From Piper betle (taxonomy: Eukaryota > Streptophyta > Magnoliopsida > Piperales > Piperaceae): a stretch of 64,000 nucleotides of DNA. The stretch is taken from positions 62,001 through 126,000 of the forward strand of contig JAURVB010014665.1 of the NCBI GenBank assembly GCA_033002965.1, read 5' to 3'. Shown here in pieces: positions 1-12,132 of the stretch (positions are counted from its first letter, which is position 1; every line of letters starts with the position of its first letter). Made by a program: the position numbers and the translations under genes. The notes beneath the pieces are model-generated. The model saw only the letters and a program-made list of their open reading frames with translations, did not search any database and was not told the DNA's origin.

Positions 1-736
1 GAGAAAGAAGTCTCTGTGGTGCCTCAAATTACATTTTAATCGATACGGGTGTATGTTTACAAGTAGAAGGAAGCTGGATTTCTTTATAATTAACAGCTTT
101 GCAGTGAATGATCACCGATCTAAAATATTTCATTCGACAGTCATCTTGTGATATTAATTCAATACTTCTGCGATTATGATAAAAAGACAACGTTAAAACT
201 CTGTCATCTCTTTCAATTTTATAAACACGCTGCCTTGTGTTTGCATTTTTGTATCACGAACTCAATCGATGAGAGTGCTTAAATAATATTTTCCCTTTTT
301 ATGATGAACTTTGCTCAAGTAGTTGCTTGTTTAACCATGTATGACAATATATTCAACAGTTGCTTGATTCAATTGTAGGAGGCTATGATAATGCTTAAAT
401 GATATTTTCTGTATCTTGGAACTACAAGTTCTAACCATGTACGACAATATATTCAACAGTTGCTTGTTTTAATTGTAGGAGGCTATGAAGAAGGACACGC
501 TAGAACGCGCTAGAGAGCCAAAGCTGAACTTGAAAAGCTACCTTCAAAGTGCTTACGTGCATCCAGTGTTCAAAGGGGAAGATGATGATGATGCTTCACT
601 GTATGAGAATGAGCAGCCGGAGAATTCACTGGTTCCAACTAAGAGACATTCCAGTAGGAACACTCCCTTGCCCAGCAAGTACAGCGGTTCCATCTCACAT
701 TCCTCCATGCGTAGTGTAATTGAAGAACAACCTTGA
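1..736 (+). CDS. OSCA1/CSC1-type calcium-permeable channel, C-terminal exon only (partial gene)
   Basis: The coding part is 479-736: a splice acceptor (attgtag) is followed by GAG GCT ATG AAG and about 85 codons ending in TGA at 734-736. The peptide contains DTLERAREP, YLQSAYVHPVF, an acidic DDDD stretch and a basic VPTKRHSSRNTP tail. This is the cytosolic C-terminus of the OSCA1/CSC1 (formerly DUF221/ERD4-like) hyperosmolality-gated channels. The pore-forming membrane helices lie upstream of the window. Positions 1-478 are the preceding intron. That intron contains a second, near-identical copy of the acceptor exactly 100 bp upstream (see the repeat entry). The family call is firm from the tail motifs; the exact paralogue cannot be told from this fragment. 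Confidence 0.85.
275..490 (+). repeat. Tandem duplication of the intron 3' end and splice acceptor
   Basis: Two adjacent units, about 275-390 and 391-490, share gcttaaat-atattttc, aaccatgta-gacaatatattc, caacagttgcttg and aattgtaggaggctatga. The second unit provides the acceptor and the first exonic codons used by the gene. The first has the same acceptor at 378, but its reading frame gives GAG GCT ATG ATA ATG CTT AAA TGA and then stops. It is therefore a decoy or alternative 3' splice site that would truncate the protein tail. Confidence 0.8.
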
Positions 737-743
737 TGGAACA

Positions 744-749
744 AATAAA
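744..749 (+). terminator. Candidate polyadenylation signal AATAAA
   Basis: AATAAA lies 8 bp after the stop codon of the OSCA1-type gene, in an AT-rich trailer. It is placed by motif only. Plant poly(A) signals are loose, so the real site may be further down. Confidence 0.35.
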
Positions 750-2075
750 CTCATTGTATATATACTTTTTTTTACGTGCATGGGAAAAGTTTTGATCCTC
801 AATCTGGAGTCTGGAGTGCACGGCATAAATATTGGTTAAGACTTCATTTTGATTCAAAAAACTCCATGTCATCTCTATTTTATGGTTTCTCGAGTTCAAC
901 TCTTTTTATTAATAGATTTTATAATTAAATTTCCGAGTCTGCCCAAGTAAAATTATTTTTGAAAATATGTTAATTTTTTATTTTATTTTAATTAATATAA
1001 ATTATATATTAATCAATTAAATATATTCTTGATAAAAATGACCGCGACCCATATAGTAGCCAGTCGAGACTAATCAGAGACGTGAATTTTTTAACTATAA
1101 AAGTGATGGGTCCAATCAGTTGAGTATACAGTAAAACTTATCCCATCACAGTACTAGTAGCACCTGCAAAATCAACCCCATTTTTTTAATCAGGTGAAGG
1201 GGATTATTTAACATCTAAGAAGGGTTTGAACTCTGATTGCAGAAGTAGGGCGATTTAAGTCTCCCGCTTCATAAATTTTGGTTGTTTTCATATTGGTTGA
1301 TCGAGGTTTGAACTTTGAGCTATGGTTAAGTAAAAGTTCCACGAATGTGCAAATTAATATTTTCAAAGGCACAAACATGACCCCTAATTGGCCATAATTA
1401 GTTCATTCAAAGACGCTAAAGGTTAGAGTTAAAAAACAAAAAATTAAAATCTAAAACTTTTGACTACTGGGGTGACAACGTCACTCAACAATTGATTGTT
1501 GTTGGTAAAAGCCATGACATGACACCTTACCTCTATCTTAATTCGTACACTTTTGCTTTACTTAGTGGATTACTAAATTAATAGTGAGCCTTGACAGCTT
1601 ATTATAGCATTCATTCACAACGGCGGACCCGGTTCTTTATAAACGTATTATAATTTATAATTAGGTCAGATGTAAGTATGGAAGGCATAACAAAATTGCA
1701 TATTTTTGGAGTAGATAGATGGAAATAGCTTGTTCGATTTATAATTTCGCTAAATATATAAATCAATCAATTACAAGTATATTTTTGGTAGCTGTAACTC
1801 AATTCTTAAATGAAAGATATTCATAAACATCCTATATAATAACACTAATTTAAACATACAAATTACATGTGTGAATCAATTAAACATAATGGTCACGACT
1901 GGGTATAACTATTATGAGAGTAGAATGAACACAAGCTATATCCGGTGGGAGTGTATATATATTATTTAATTATTTAATTATATGCGGTGGGAGTGTATCT
2001 TAAATAATGTTATAAGTTATAACATAAGCTTCAAATACACATTTTAGAGTATCTAATAACAATAGTAATAAATTT
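750..2075. other. Intergenic, AT-rich; no gene seen
   Basis: No open frame of note was found. The stretch includes a perfect 14-bp direct repeat, CGGTGGGAGTGTAT, at 1943-1956 and 1985-1998, separated by TTTAATTATTTAATTA. The promoter of the DUF1068 gene should lie in the 3' part, but no single TATA box stands out. Confidence 0.5.
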
Positions 2076-2183
2076 ATGGTCACCTTCTTCCCCACCGCTT
2101 CCCTGGCCATTGATCTCTACCTGTCCCAGCTCCACCATCACTATCAGGACTCAGAATCCATCGCCAACCTCCTCCTCTTCTGA
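2076..2183 (+). other. Possible upstream ORF (35 codons) in the DUF1068 leader
   Basis: An ATG at 2076-2078 opens 35 codons that end in TGA at 2181-2183, 60 bp before the main ATG at 2244. It lies in the base-composition shift from AT-rich promoter to GC-richer leader. Whether it is transcribed depends on the unmapped start site. The peptide (MVTFFPTASLAIDLYL...) matches nothing I recognise. Confidence 0.3.
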
Positions 2184-2243
2184 CATTGGTTGCTCTAGAT
2201 TTAGTAGGGAGAGGAGATTGGGGGCGCGGATTTTGGCCCTGGT

Positions 2244-3990
2244 ATGGCTTTTCATCGTTGGGTATGTAGCCCTGAATTGCTGAAGGCGGCCGTGGGGGTG
2301 CTTGCTTTGTGCTTGGCCACCTACATCCTGGGTCCCCCGCTCTACTGGCACCTCGCCGAGGGTATCGCCGCTGCCGGCCGCAGCTCCGTCTGCCCGCCCT
2401 GCGTCTGTGACTGCGCCGCCCAGCCGCTTCTAACCCTCCCCGATGGTGAGCTCCTTTTTCTTTTCCTTCCCTTTTTGGTTGGATCGCCGTGTGTTAGGGT
2501 TTGGTTGGTTTCTATTGTTCGTTTTTTAGGCGAAAGACGGGATCTTTTGCCCTCACGGCATTTGGATTTTGTAGTGGGGCTCAATTGGCACCGATGCACT
2601 TGTATAGATTGATGGGTGATGCGTGTATCTAGAATTTTTTATGATCGCTTTTTTTTGGCTGTTGCTTAATTAGCATTGATTTGCTTAGCAAGAGATGAAT
2701 GATGAATCTGGATTATTGCCTGTACGTTTAATGGCTACTTGATTAGCATTCATTTGCATGTAGATTGATGAATAGATTTGGAATTTTCATTGCTTCTATG
2801 TTTAATTGTTACTAAACTAGAATTCAGTTGCGTATAAATTGATGGACAATGAATGTTAATTTGGAATTTTATTGATTATCACTCATTTGATTGTACATTG
2901 ATGTATGCATCTAAAAAAATAATCATTGCCTTTACGCTTGATTGTTACTTTGTTAGCTTTGATTCACATGTTGATTGATAGATGATGAATGAGTCCGGAA
3001 TTTTCTCCACCTTGATATTTGATAGTTAGTTTACATTCATTTACATTTAGTTAGACGAAGCATAAAAATTTTCATTATCTATCGTTTGCTGGTGATCGAT
3101 GAACAATTTCATGGAGAGGATGCATGAGCTCTCTTGGAATTTTGAACGTTTTCTTTTTGGACAAACTGCTTTCATGTTACCTCTTCAAAGCATTACCCGT
3201 TCAAAAATTTTTAGAAACAAAAGGTCTATTTTTCATACAAGGAACCCCACCTTGTGTACAGCTCCAAACTAAAGATGGTAGATGAAGTCGGATTGAGCTA
3301 TCATGGATGAAATCTGTTTTTGTTTCCCGGTTTATACAGTCAGTGTTTTATTAGTTTAGAATTTTTGGAATTGATTATTTAAGGTTTTGATTTGGTTGTT
3401 GAGTGCAAGACATTTATTCCAGAACTTTATATAGCAAGCTGCTGCTTTCATCTATTTTCTAGTTACCTTCCATTTGATTTGAATGAATAATCTGATAGCA
3501 ATGATTAATGCTTTAAGCCAGCCATTTGCACCTGATTTATGCAATTGATCATCTGTTGAAATGATGGAAACATTTCGAATTTTGATAGGGAGATAAATAA
3601 TTGCCGATATTTGGGGCTTAGGGAAAAGGAGAAATAGGTGCAGAGGTTAGAATCTATATCATTTCGTTCTCTAATTCCAAATTTTACTATGTCAAAGTTC
3701 CTCCTTTTATAAGTACAGGTAACTTTCAATTCAAATTTATGTGACCACTAAGCCTAACTACCCACTAGTTATCTCTGCAAATCTATATCCACACGAGTAC
3801 AGATTCCAAGCAGTTACACAATTGTGTATTACATCTTTTTTTATTCGTATTGGTCGCATTAAGCGTCTTGTTGGTCGTTCACTGTCTAGTTCCAAATCCA
3901 CTTGTAGATTTAGCCAGGCTGATGTTTTGTATGGGAGATTTGCTAGAATGGTTTTGTACCAGCTTTGTTTTTTCTTCATTATATTAATCT

Positions 3991-4065
<75 letters not shown>

Positions 4066-5484
4066 CAGTTTGGTTTATCATACTTGCTTCAACTGACTCT
4101 TTTATTTTTATTTTTATTTATTTTTTTGCAGGATTGACCAACATTTCATTTACAGGTGACTAACCATGTCCTTACATCTCTATATATTATACAATTGAGC
4201 TCACACATCTAGATTACTGAATGTGTACTGTTTTTGTGTTTTCTTTTTTAAATTATTGCCTTGTAAAAACTGATATTTGAGACAAGTAAGTGTAGCATAC
4301 AGCAAAGCCATGGTTTATTGCAGACATCTCACTTTTTTATTTCATGGGAAAGTAATTTCTGTTCTTAATTTCTGAAACGTGCTGTTTTCTTTCTGTAGTT
4401 ATCTGATATTACTGTTGTATATGCAATCACCTAAAAAACACTCTATGATTTTCACAGTTATAATGACTTAAATGGTTAAAGTGTGATTATTTGTTTGCGT
4501 GGATTGATGAACATGGGCAGTCCTGCTGTATTGAACTGTCACATAACAATGATGTTCACATACTGTTATCTTGTTTTCCTCCAATTTTTCCTATTATTTC
4601 TTCATCATTGTATTTATTTTTTCTGCTGGCTCTTTCTTAATGATGGTTAATTTTATCCCACTATCGTGAAAACTAGAAATAATCTTTTTTTTTTTTGGCA
4701 CACTTTAAGTGCTATTTGAGAAAATATGATGCAAAATTATAGAGTGCATATTCTTTATGGAGAAGGATGTTACAATGTGTAAATTCTAATTTCTAAGTGG
4801 TTCAGTAGAAAGCCAAAATAGATGGGAAGAGTAACATTGTTTTTACTTATGGTGCTTTATAAATTATAATTCCATTCGTGTTTCAAGACATTTTGCCAGT
4901 ATTCTTCTGGTTTTGAAGAAGCTAAATTGCTGGTGCATGAAAATAATAACATTTTATGAAACAATCATCTTCAAATCTCTATTTCCTTTCTGTAGACAAT
5001 TGTCATTTCAGTATATTCTTTGTGTAACGGAAGTCTGAGTTTTAAATGGCGGAACAAGTGCTTTTATTAAACATTCAATGGTGAAAGAAAGTGATGTTGT
5101 AGTGCTCCTATTTGGTAGTCGGTTTATTTGCAGGTGGACTAACATTAATGCTCCTTTTGTCATTGTTATCTCATAGGTTGTGGCAAACATGAGAATGATG
5201 AGAGCGAAGAGTCAGAGGGGAATTTCACTGAGCTCTTAGCAGAAGAGCTTAAATTGAGGGAAGCTGAAGCCGTAGAAAAGCAGCGAAAAGCTGATATGCA
5301 ACTGTTTGAGGCTAAGAAGATGGCATCTCAGTACCAAAAGGAGGCAGATAAGTGCAACTCGGGCATGGAAACATGTGAAGAAGCAAGAGAACGAGCAGAA
5401 GCTACTTTGCAAGCTCAGAAAAGGTTGTCTGAAATGTGGGAGATGAGGGCCCGACAGAGAGGATGGAAGGAAAGGGCCTGTTAA
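2244..5484 (+). CDS. DUF1068 family membrane-anchored coiled-coil protein (177 aa)
   Basis: Three exons, 2244-2445, 4132-4155 and 5177-5484, all with GT-AG borders, join to 534 nt (177 codons plus stop). The product has a single N-terminal membrane segment around residues 12-35 (AAVGVLALCLATYILGPPLYW) and then a Cys-rich stretch, CPPCVCDC. A long Glu/Lys/Arg-rich coiled-coil half contains EELKLREAEAVEKQR, ASQYQKEADKCNSGMETCEEA and the conserved end SEMWEMRARQRGWKE. Length and motifs match plant DUF1068 proteins such as Arabidopsis At1g05070/At2g32580, whose biochemical function is not established. The middle exon is only 24 nt. It is needed to keep the frame and encodes the conserved LTNISFT segment. 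The ATG at 2244 was chosen because the conserved N-terminus begins there. The gene is intact. Confidence 0.9.
3993..4062 (+). repeat. Compound (CT)n-(AT)n microsatellite
   Basis: About 15 CT units pass directly into about 19 AT units, within intron 1 of the DUF1068 gene and about 70 bp upstream of its 24-nt exon. The CT strand is pyrimidine-rich on the coding strand. Confidence 0.95.
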
Positions 5485-6684
5485 AGTATCTCTGTCAGCA
5501 GGAGATCTTCAAGCCATTCAGTAGAATCAAATTCAAATATGACTCACTACAATGTTTTCGCATGCGTTCTTCCCTATACGTTCACGATTGAGCCAGGTTA
5601 TGGAAGTTTTGAATTGGATCGTTGCCTTCACAGATGGTGGACTTTGTTCTTAGTTTTGACTATCAAGTGGTATAGCTTGGTAATATTTTTCAATGCTGGG
5701 ATTCCTCGCTGCCGTCCTATTCTTTGGCAGTTATGATTGGAAGAAACACGTGCTGTACTTTTCTCTTAGCATAGTATCTCAGGTGAATACCGCCTTCACG
5801 GAGTTACATGAGTTCCAGACGTAAGTTTTGATCTCCCCTTAATATGGTAAATTCTCGTATCTATGCTAAGAAGGTAGTAGTCACATATTTACAAAGACAT
5901 GTTTGTATTTCACCCGAACTCGGACTTGGGGAAAGAAGCATAGTCTGCTCAGATTTACAGTTCCATGTTGAGCGTTAAGTAAATACGAAGAGGCTAAATC
6001 TTTGCAAAACCGTTGTTTTTTCTTCAAAATCTTCGAGTAAATGAAGGAGCCAACAATCGAGTTGAATGATGAATATCATTTGGTCTGTGTTCAACTTGTT
6101 TTTTAATATAATTTAATTAGTTTTGTTTCGAATTTGAGCTGCCTTGGCTCCACCAGGTTCAGCCCACCTCCTTTTTTTTTTCTAGATAATATTAAACCAA
6201 CTTTGATATTAGAGGCAAGGTTATCAGCTGAATCCATAAGAAGTCAACCCACCTCCTATTTTAAAATTTTTAATTTAGAAACTGAGGATAATGTTTTGAA
6301 GTTGCATAAAATCTGAATAATATATAAATCATTATATCGTAACTAGACACTTTGAAGTTGAATATTAAACTGCTCATTGAATTATAGCATTTTTAATTTT
6401 AATATAAGCAGTTATTCGACTTTTATAGCAACTGAATATCAAGTGATTGATTACAGTTCTAATTTCTTCTCACACGACTCCTTACATCATATATAGAGGG
6501 ACCTTATAATCCATAAAAATATCCACTTAGCCAAACTAATGTTCAACTTAAACCCTCATACAATAAAATCAATAATAATATAATAAAAAAATGTTAAACC
6601 CCAGTAGAATCAACAATCAATGGTTGGTCAAGGCTTGTGTTGCTGTTCTTCTCCTACAGAGCTTAGGAAGTTTACCGCCGGGAA
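5485..6684. other. DUF1068 trailer and intergenic spacer; no other gene seen
   Basis: The first few hundred bases are probably 3' UTR of the DUF1068 gene. The rest is AT-rich, with the leader and promoter of the ITPase locus at its end. The open frame starting at 6591 is the ITPase first exon read in another frame and shows no protein signature. Confidence 0.5.
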
Positions 6685-9600
6685 ATGACGTCATCCCCGG
6701 TCGTCCTCCTCCGACCAGTGACCTTCGTGACGGGCAACACCAAGAAGCTCGAGGAGGTCCGTGCCATCTTCGGCCACTCCATCCCCGTCCTCTCCCTCAA
6801 GCTCGATCGTACGTACCTTCACTCATCAATCAAAGATTCGATTTTTATCGTGTCTCTGTACTTTCCACGGCGAGTTTTGATTACTGGATCCTACTATTTG
6901 TAATTTTTTTTTAATCTGCAGTTCCAGAACTGCAAGGCGAGCCGGATGAGATATCCAAAGAGAAGGCTAGCATGGCTGCAAGAGAGGTGGTCATGCTACA
7001 ATTTATTTAGTTGGTAGAAATACTAAAGTAATTTTTTTCCCAAAATTATTTTTGTTAACTATACTTTAAGAATGCCTGTTTGGTTATGTTATTAGTCTGT
7101 GGCTTTGATTGGTGGATGCAAATTGAATTCATTGTGGTTCTCATAGACATTGAATTTTCAGTCCACCAATACATGATGGTCAGCATACTTTTGTTCTTAC
7201 TTATTAATGCTTGATTACTTGTGTGAAGGTTGATGGACCAGTGCGTGTTGAGGATACTTGCCTGTGTTTTAATGCTGTCAATGGTATTCCAGGTATATTG
7301 ATATTTTTATTGTAATTTGTGAAATTGTCGCGTGTTACTATCAGTTTATGTCCGTACACAATTTGACGTTTCTGTTCACTTCTGCAGGGCCCTACATGTA
7401 AGATCTCGTTCCTTCTCCGCTATGTGAGGTGAATTGTTCATGTTGATTTCTATCTCGTGGAATTTTTTCCTCAGTGTTTCTTTTTTCTGTTATGATTTCC
7501 TTTACTTATGTTGTTGCATTTGGTTCCTAATTGACTATTTCTGTCACCATATATTTTTTGATTCAATTCTGCAGAAAATGGTTTTTACAAAATACGGGAC
7601 ATCAAGGTGCGTCTGGAATTTGCTTTTCATCCTTTCTACGTCCTTGGTAAAGGTTTAAAATAACTTTTTGATGGCTTATGATGACAAATTAGCATATGCT
7701 ATGTGCATATTTTCCCTTGCTTTGGGGCCAAATGTGGAGCCCATAACATTTGTTGGGAAAACTATGGTATGCTATTTATTTTTCTAGTGATATTTTGTTG
7801 CCGTTTCTTATTGTATCTTTCCATGACAGATCTCTTTTAAACAGTCCTTGCATAATAAATAAATAATTTGGAAATCGATCTGAGCATGCAATTTTAATAT
7901 TCTGTCTTTTCATTCTGCCTTTATGATCACGTCAAAACACCTTAGTTTGGATGCTAGAATCATGTCTACATATGCTTAAAAAGGCAAAGGGAAAAGCATA
8001 AAATTTTATTCACTCTGGTTCTTGGTTACTACTAATGGTCCAATTATCAAATGAGCCAAGTGTAAATTCCTTCTCAACATTAAAGAACATTTTAGTATAC
8101 GAATTAGAGTGCCCAGCTCATAGTTTGAAATTTTTGAGAAGCTAATATGGTTGGTCGTCAGTGTTTTCTATTATAGGGTGAACTCAAAGATATTCTTCCA
8201 CTTCACAATTTTATCCGCTGATACAACCCACACATGAATGTTATCTTCATTATCACTACTATAAGTATATAGGTCAATCACATTTTTGCTAGTTTTAATT
8301 TATTGTTTATATTTATTATAATTACCCTCAATTATTTTAGATTCTAACACTTATCTCTCTAGTTTTCTCGTAACTTTTTCTGATTTCAAATAATCTTGCG
8401 GCTTTTTCGAGGTATATGTATCAGAAATGCTTCTTGAATAACATAGCAATTTATCGGTTATAGAAAAGAGAACTTGTTTGTATCACATGCCAGCTAGTCA
8501 CCAATCATTTTGTAACTACTTTCTTTTGAGTATCTCTCAAATAAGTTACCTGATATCTTGTAATATGGTTTCTCAAAATCTATAACTCACACATCGTGAT
8601 TCCCCTTTCTCAATAATTTAATCAACCTATAAAAAAACCTCCAGTGAACAAGGTCCAAATTTTTTATGTTAGATTTGTACTTTAATTTTGTTTGTTTTAG
8701 ATGTTGTTTCCTTTTAGACCGCTACTTTGAGGTTGTTTAGTTATACAGTGTTATTTTAGTTAGTGTCAGTAGTGAAATAATGGGTATAGCTTGAGTGGTG
8801 GTCCAAGGGAGCTGCTAGGATTTTCTGGACAGATCTTCTACATTGTGGCTATTAATATTTTGATTTATCAAATGCCCTTAAATGTCTTTTCTGTTATTGT
8901 GCAAAACTGTGACACTTAAGACCTTCTTGAGAAAGTAATAGTCTTAACATGTAGAACTAACTCATATTTCAACTCTAATCATGAATGCTATGATGATTTT
9001 TGTATCCTCTTGATGAATTGCCCTTACTGCTAGGGTTCGTAGGAACCTTAATTTGTGGACATTACCCTTTTTGAAGTGTATATGTAGTGCACCTTAAGAA
9101 CGGCCTATGCCCTAGCATCCACTTTTCCTTACTTGATATTGTTGGTGGATAGTTGATTTATTGAGCTACTTGTTCAATAAGCACAATGGGAAACTTTTTC
9201 TTGGGTGGGGTTGCTTAGGAGGGATGGGAAGATGGCCATAGAGTTCACCAGTTTTGATGCCTATTGGAGTATGGTAAAAACAAGTTATTGGTTTCTTAAA
9301 TCTCTTGAAGGGTAGGGTTTGCTTAAACAATTCAAAGTCATGAAAATGATTCTACTCCATATCCGTATAGATGAATTCAGTTGGAAATGGAGCATTTCAA
9401 AAAATTTCCTTTGCTATGTTTATGTTAAGTTTTTATGTGGTTCTTTTGATTCTCTTGACTAATTTTATGACCACAGTTTTTTTCTTTTTATTTTATTTTT
9501 TGATTAGGGAAAAATTGTTCTCCGAGAGGGCCAAACATTTTTGAACGGGGTCCTATATTTCAGCCAGATGGTTACGATCAGACATGAGTGTAGTAGCTTT

Positions 9601-9770
9601 GGCCACTCAAACAAGTTTTTAATCAACTTGATTTTCTTATCATCTAACTTTACTGCCTGCCTTGTCTTAATGGGTGAAGATTAAATTTATGTTGGTTCAG
9701 ATATGTCGTGATGGCAAAAGAAGAATAAAATAAGATCTCTCACTGGGCACTTGCATTGGTACGATCTCAT
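6685..9770 (+). pseudogene. Inosine triphosphate pyrophosphatase (ITPase/HAM1) pseudogene
   Basis: Exons 1-5 read cleanly: 6685-6808, 6922-6986, 7229-7292, 7388-7397 (10 nt) and 7575-7606. They give [14 protein letters not shown] (substrate-binding TGNxxK motif), [23 protein letters not shown] and GPYIKWFL, all typical of ITPase, which hydrolyses ITP/XTP to cleanse nucleotide pools. The 3' half is broken. Exon 6 (7653-7766) has an extra A, so the frame hits TAA at 7661 just before [14 protein letters not shown]. Exon 7 (from 9508) has indels around the expected ARGPTDFGWDP and a TGA after GYDQT. The last exon (from 9701) has TAA at 9736-9738 inside KEExxKISH, then reads into a TRIM element at 9771. 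Several independent lesions argue against sequencing error. The intact 5' half could still be transcribed. Confidence 0.85.
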
Positions 9771-10269
9771 TATTGGGTTTATCCCACGTCATGTATGGAG
9801 GTGATTGGTGACTTGTATATAGGTTAATGGGAAAACCTTCTTCTTTAAGTTAGTTTTTTGATTAAGAGAAGCCCATGATATTTATTGCAAGTCCTATTTA
9901 GAAGCCTATTGGACCCAACAATGATATCAGAGCCTGGTTGGTTTAGTTTTGCCTCGGGCCACCCCGATTTGGAGTTTCCTGAAATTTTTCTACTTGGTGA
10001 GGCAGAGATAATTCGGGTGGGCTAGCCCGAATTGGAGTCTTCTTTTCACTATAACATGTGGGCCTTGCATGTGGTGAGAGAGAAATGATTCGGGTAACAT
10101 GATGTGTGAGGAGGAGAATTGTTGGGTTGATCTCACATCATGTATGGAGGTGACTGGTGACTTGTGTATAGGCTAATGAGAAAACCTTATTTTTTAAGTT
10201 AGCTTTTAGATTAAAAGAGGCCCATGACACTTATTGCAAGTCTCATTTACACGCCCATTGGACCCGACA
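9771..10269 (+). mobile_element. TRIM (miniature LTR retrotransposon), 499 bp, two 150-bp LTRs
   Basis: Direct repeats at 9771-9920 and 10120-10269 share long tracts such as catgtatggaggtga-tggtg and ttattgcaagtc. They begin TATTGGGTTT / TGTTGGGTTG and end GACCCAACA / GACCCGACA, giving TG...CA ends with short inverted termini. Directly after the first LTR is tgatatcagagcctggtt (9922 on), a good match to the primer-binding site for initiator Met-tRNA (TGGTATCAGAGCC). A purine-rich tract, gaggaggagaat (10108-10119), directly precedes the second LTR. The 199-bp interior has no coding capacity. I see no matching 5-bp flanks (ctcat versus cctaa), so the insertion is old or rearranged. Confidence 0.85.
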
Positions 10270-12132
10270 CCTAATTTGTGGCATCCAACTACCTCATTGA
10301 GGACCTATAAGATTTTAGTCTTTCAGTAGAGATGGATAACTTGAAGGTAAAATTATATGGCACATTTTACAAGTTGGTTTGCTGATGCCAAAGGTCTATT
10401 TTGAAGGCATACATGCCATTTTACTAAAGAAGGACAAAAGGTTCTTTTCTTCCTTATCAGCTTTGAACCATTAAATTCATAAAAATAAAATTTACATTTC
10501 ATACCTATTTGTGTCTCCTTAATCAATTCAAGGCTTTAGATAGATCTAAGGCTGGTATGCTTAGCATATCATCTGATATTATGATATGCAATCTAATGTC
10601 AGAACCATATATGACCTTATTATGGGTAATAACCAGTTTTGAGCTTAATCCAATCATACGAAATAGATTCCAACTATTAAATTAAATTGGGAATCTGAAA
10701 GTCTTCCAACTATGAATTTTACAATTGACGGAGGTTCATTGATCATAAAAAATGGTATTTATCTGTGTTGTCTTTCTACCATTGAATTGTATTTTCTAGC
10801 CCATTTGCATGCAAGCCCGTGAAGATCTTTTTTCTGCTCTTAAAAACCCGTAATAATCATATACTCGGTGGAGCTTAACCTCGCTCTCAAAAATGATGAT
10901 CATATATTTCTTGAAGATCTTCTCTAAGGTACAACTTCTAATTTATGGTGGTGAAACATGTTCTTCCATGAGTTTATAGACACAGTAGTTTATATGGACC
11001 AGTATATGATATTGGTCCTTAAGGCCAATCAGCCGCCCCGATAGTGCCTTGTAATTGAATTTTACACCCTCTATGAGTGGTATCTACTTGATTTTTAATC
11101 TGTGGCAAGGAGCAAATAGTATATTGCCTTGCACCAAGCTCTCTTCCGAATTATTACCTGTACCCAACAGATTGTTTTTTATTTCAAGGTAACTTGTCCA
11201 ATGAATTCCGAACAAATTAACTAGAGCTTTCTATATTGAAAATCCCCGTGTAAAGGACACGGTTCTTCCCAAGCAACACCGTGTCCTCCCAAGCAACACG
11301 GTTACAGAAAACACTGACGCCCCAAATAGGCATCCTCCAAAACCAACGCATAGTTACAGTTAAAGAAGATGAAGTATATTCTCAGATGTTACAGTCAATA
11401 CATGTCCCCCATTTTACACAATCCCAAGGTAACTAAATATTTCTTTCAACACGAGGTAATTAAACATTACTAAAAACAACCTCATAAACTTTTTCTTACC
11501 AGCTTGGAAAAAAAAACCCACCACCCCACCCCTGTAGATTCGTTCCACGAACTTTGAGATAAGTTCAATCTCACAACTTTTTGATAGATTCTCTTCCTAG
11601 GGTGTATTCCATGGCACAAATTTTTTATAGTTGAGCATTCTTTCTTTTTATTCTCCCTTTTTTTTCATTATAGAACAATTTTCATTATGGAATAATTTGT
11701 TTACAAAAACTAAAACTACTACTTCTACTACAATCTGAAGTCAAGAGATGAGATATGATCAACAACAAATGACCACCCTTTTATATAGAAGTGGAGATAC
11801 AAGAATTCGAAGAGGGTGTTCACAAATAGATGTAATCTAATTAATTAGAATGTCCCTTTAAGTTTTTAACTGTTCGACTCTATTGAACACCATACATTGT
11901 AGCCATTGGGTGGCGCCAAGTGTCATGACCAATCAAATCCAAAGCTTAATTTATTCATTTTTTTCTGCATTAAAACATCAAAGTTAAGCATATATAATAA
12001 AATATTAATTAACTAAAAAAATAAAATAAAATATTACTTAATTAATAATATTTATACCCGAGAAGTACAAAATTATATTAAAAAAATTGGGTAAATATTG
12101 TATATTTTAAACACTTAACAATCCTTCCACAG
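10270..12132. other. Intergenic; no gene seen
   Basis: AT-rich DNA without recognisable exons. The missing first exons of the purple acid phosphatase (signal peptide and N-terminal domain) should lie here but I cannot find them. A small local duplication with the core caagcaacac-gtgtcctcc is at about 11240-11305. Confidence 0.5.

Noticed and set aside
6591..6914. 107-codon frame over the ITPase first exon
   Set aside because: Shadow of the ITPase exon in another frame; the conserved TGNTKKLEE reading is in the 6685 frame.
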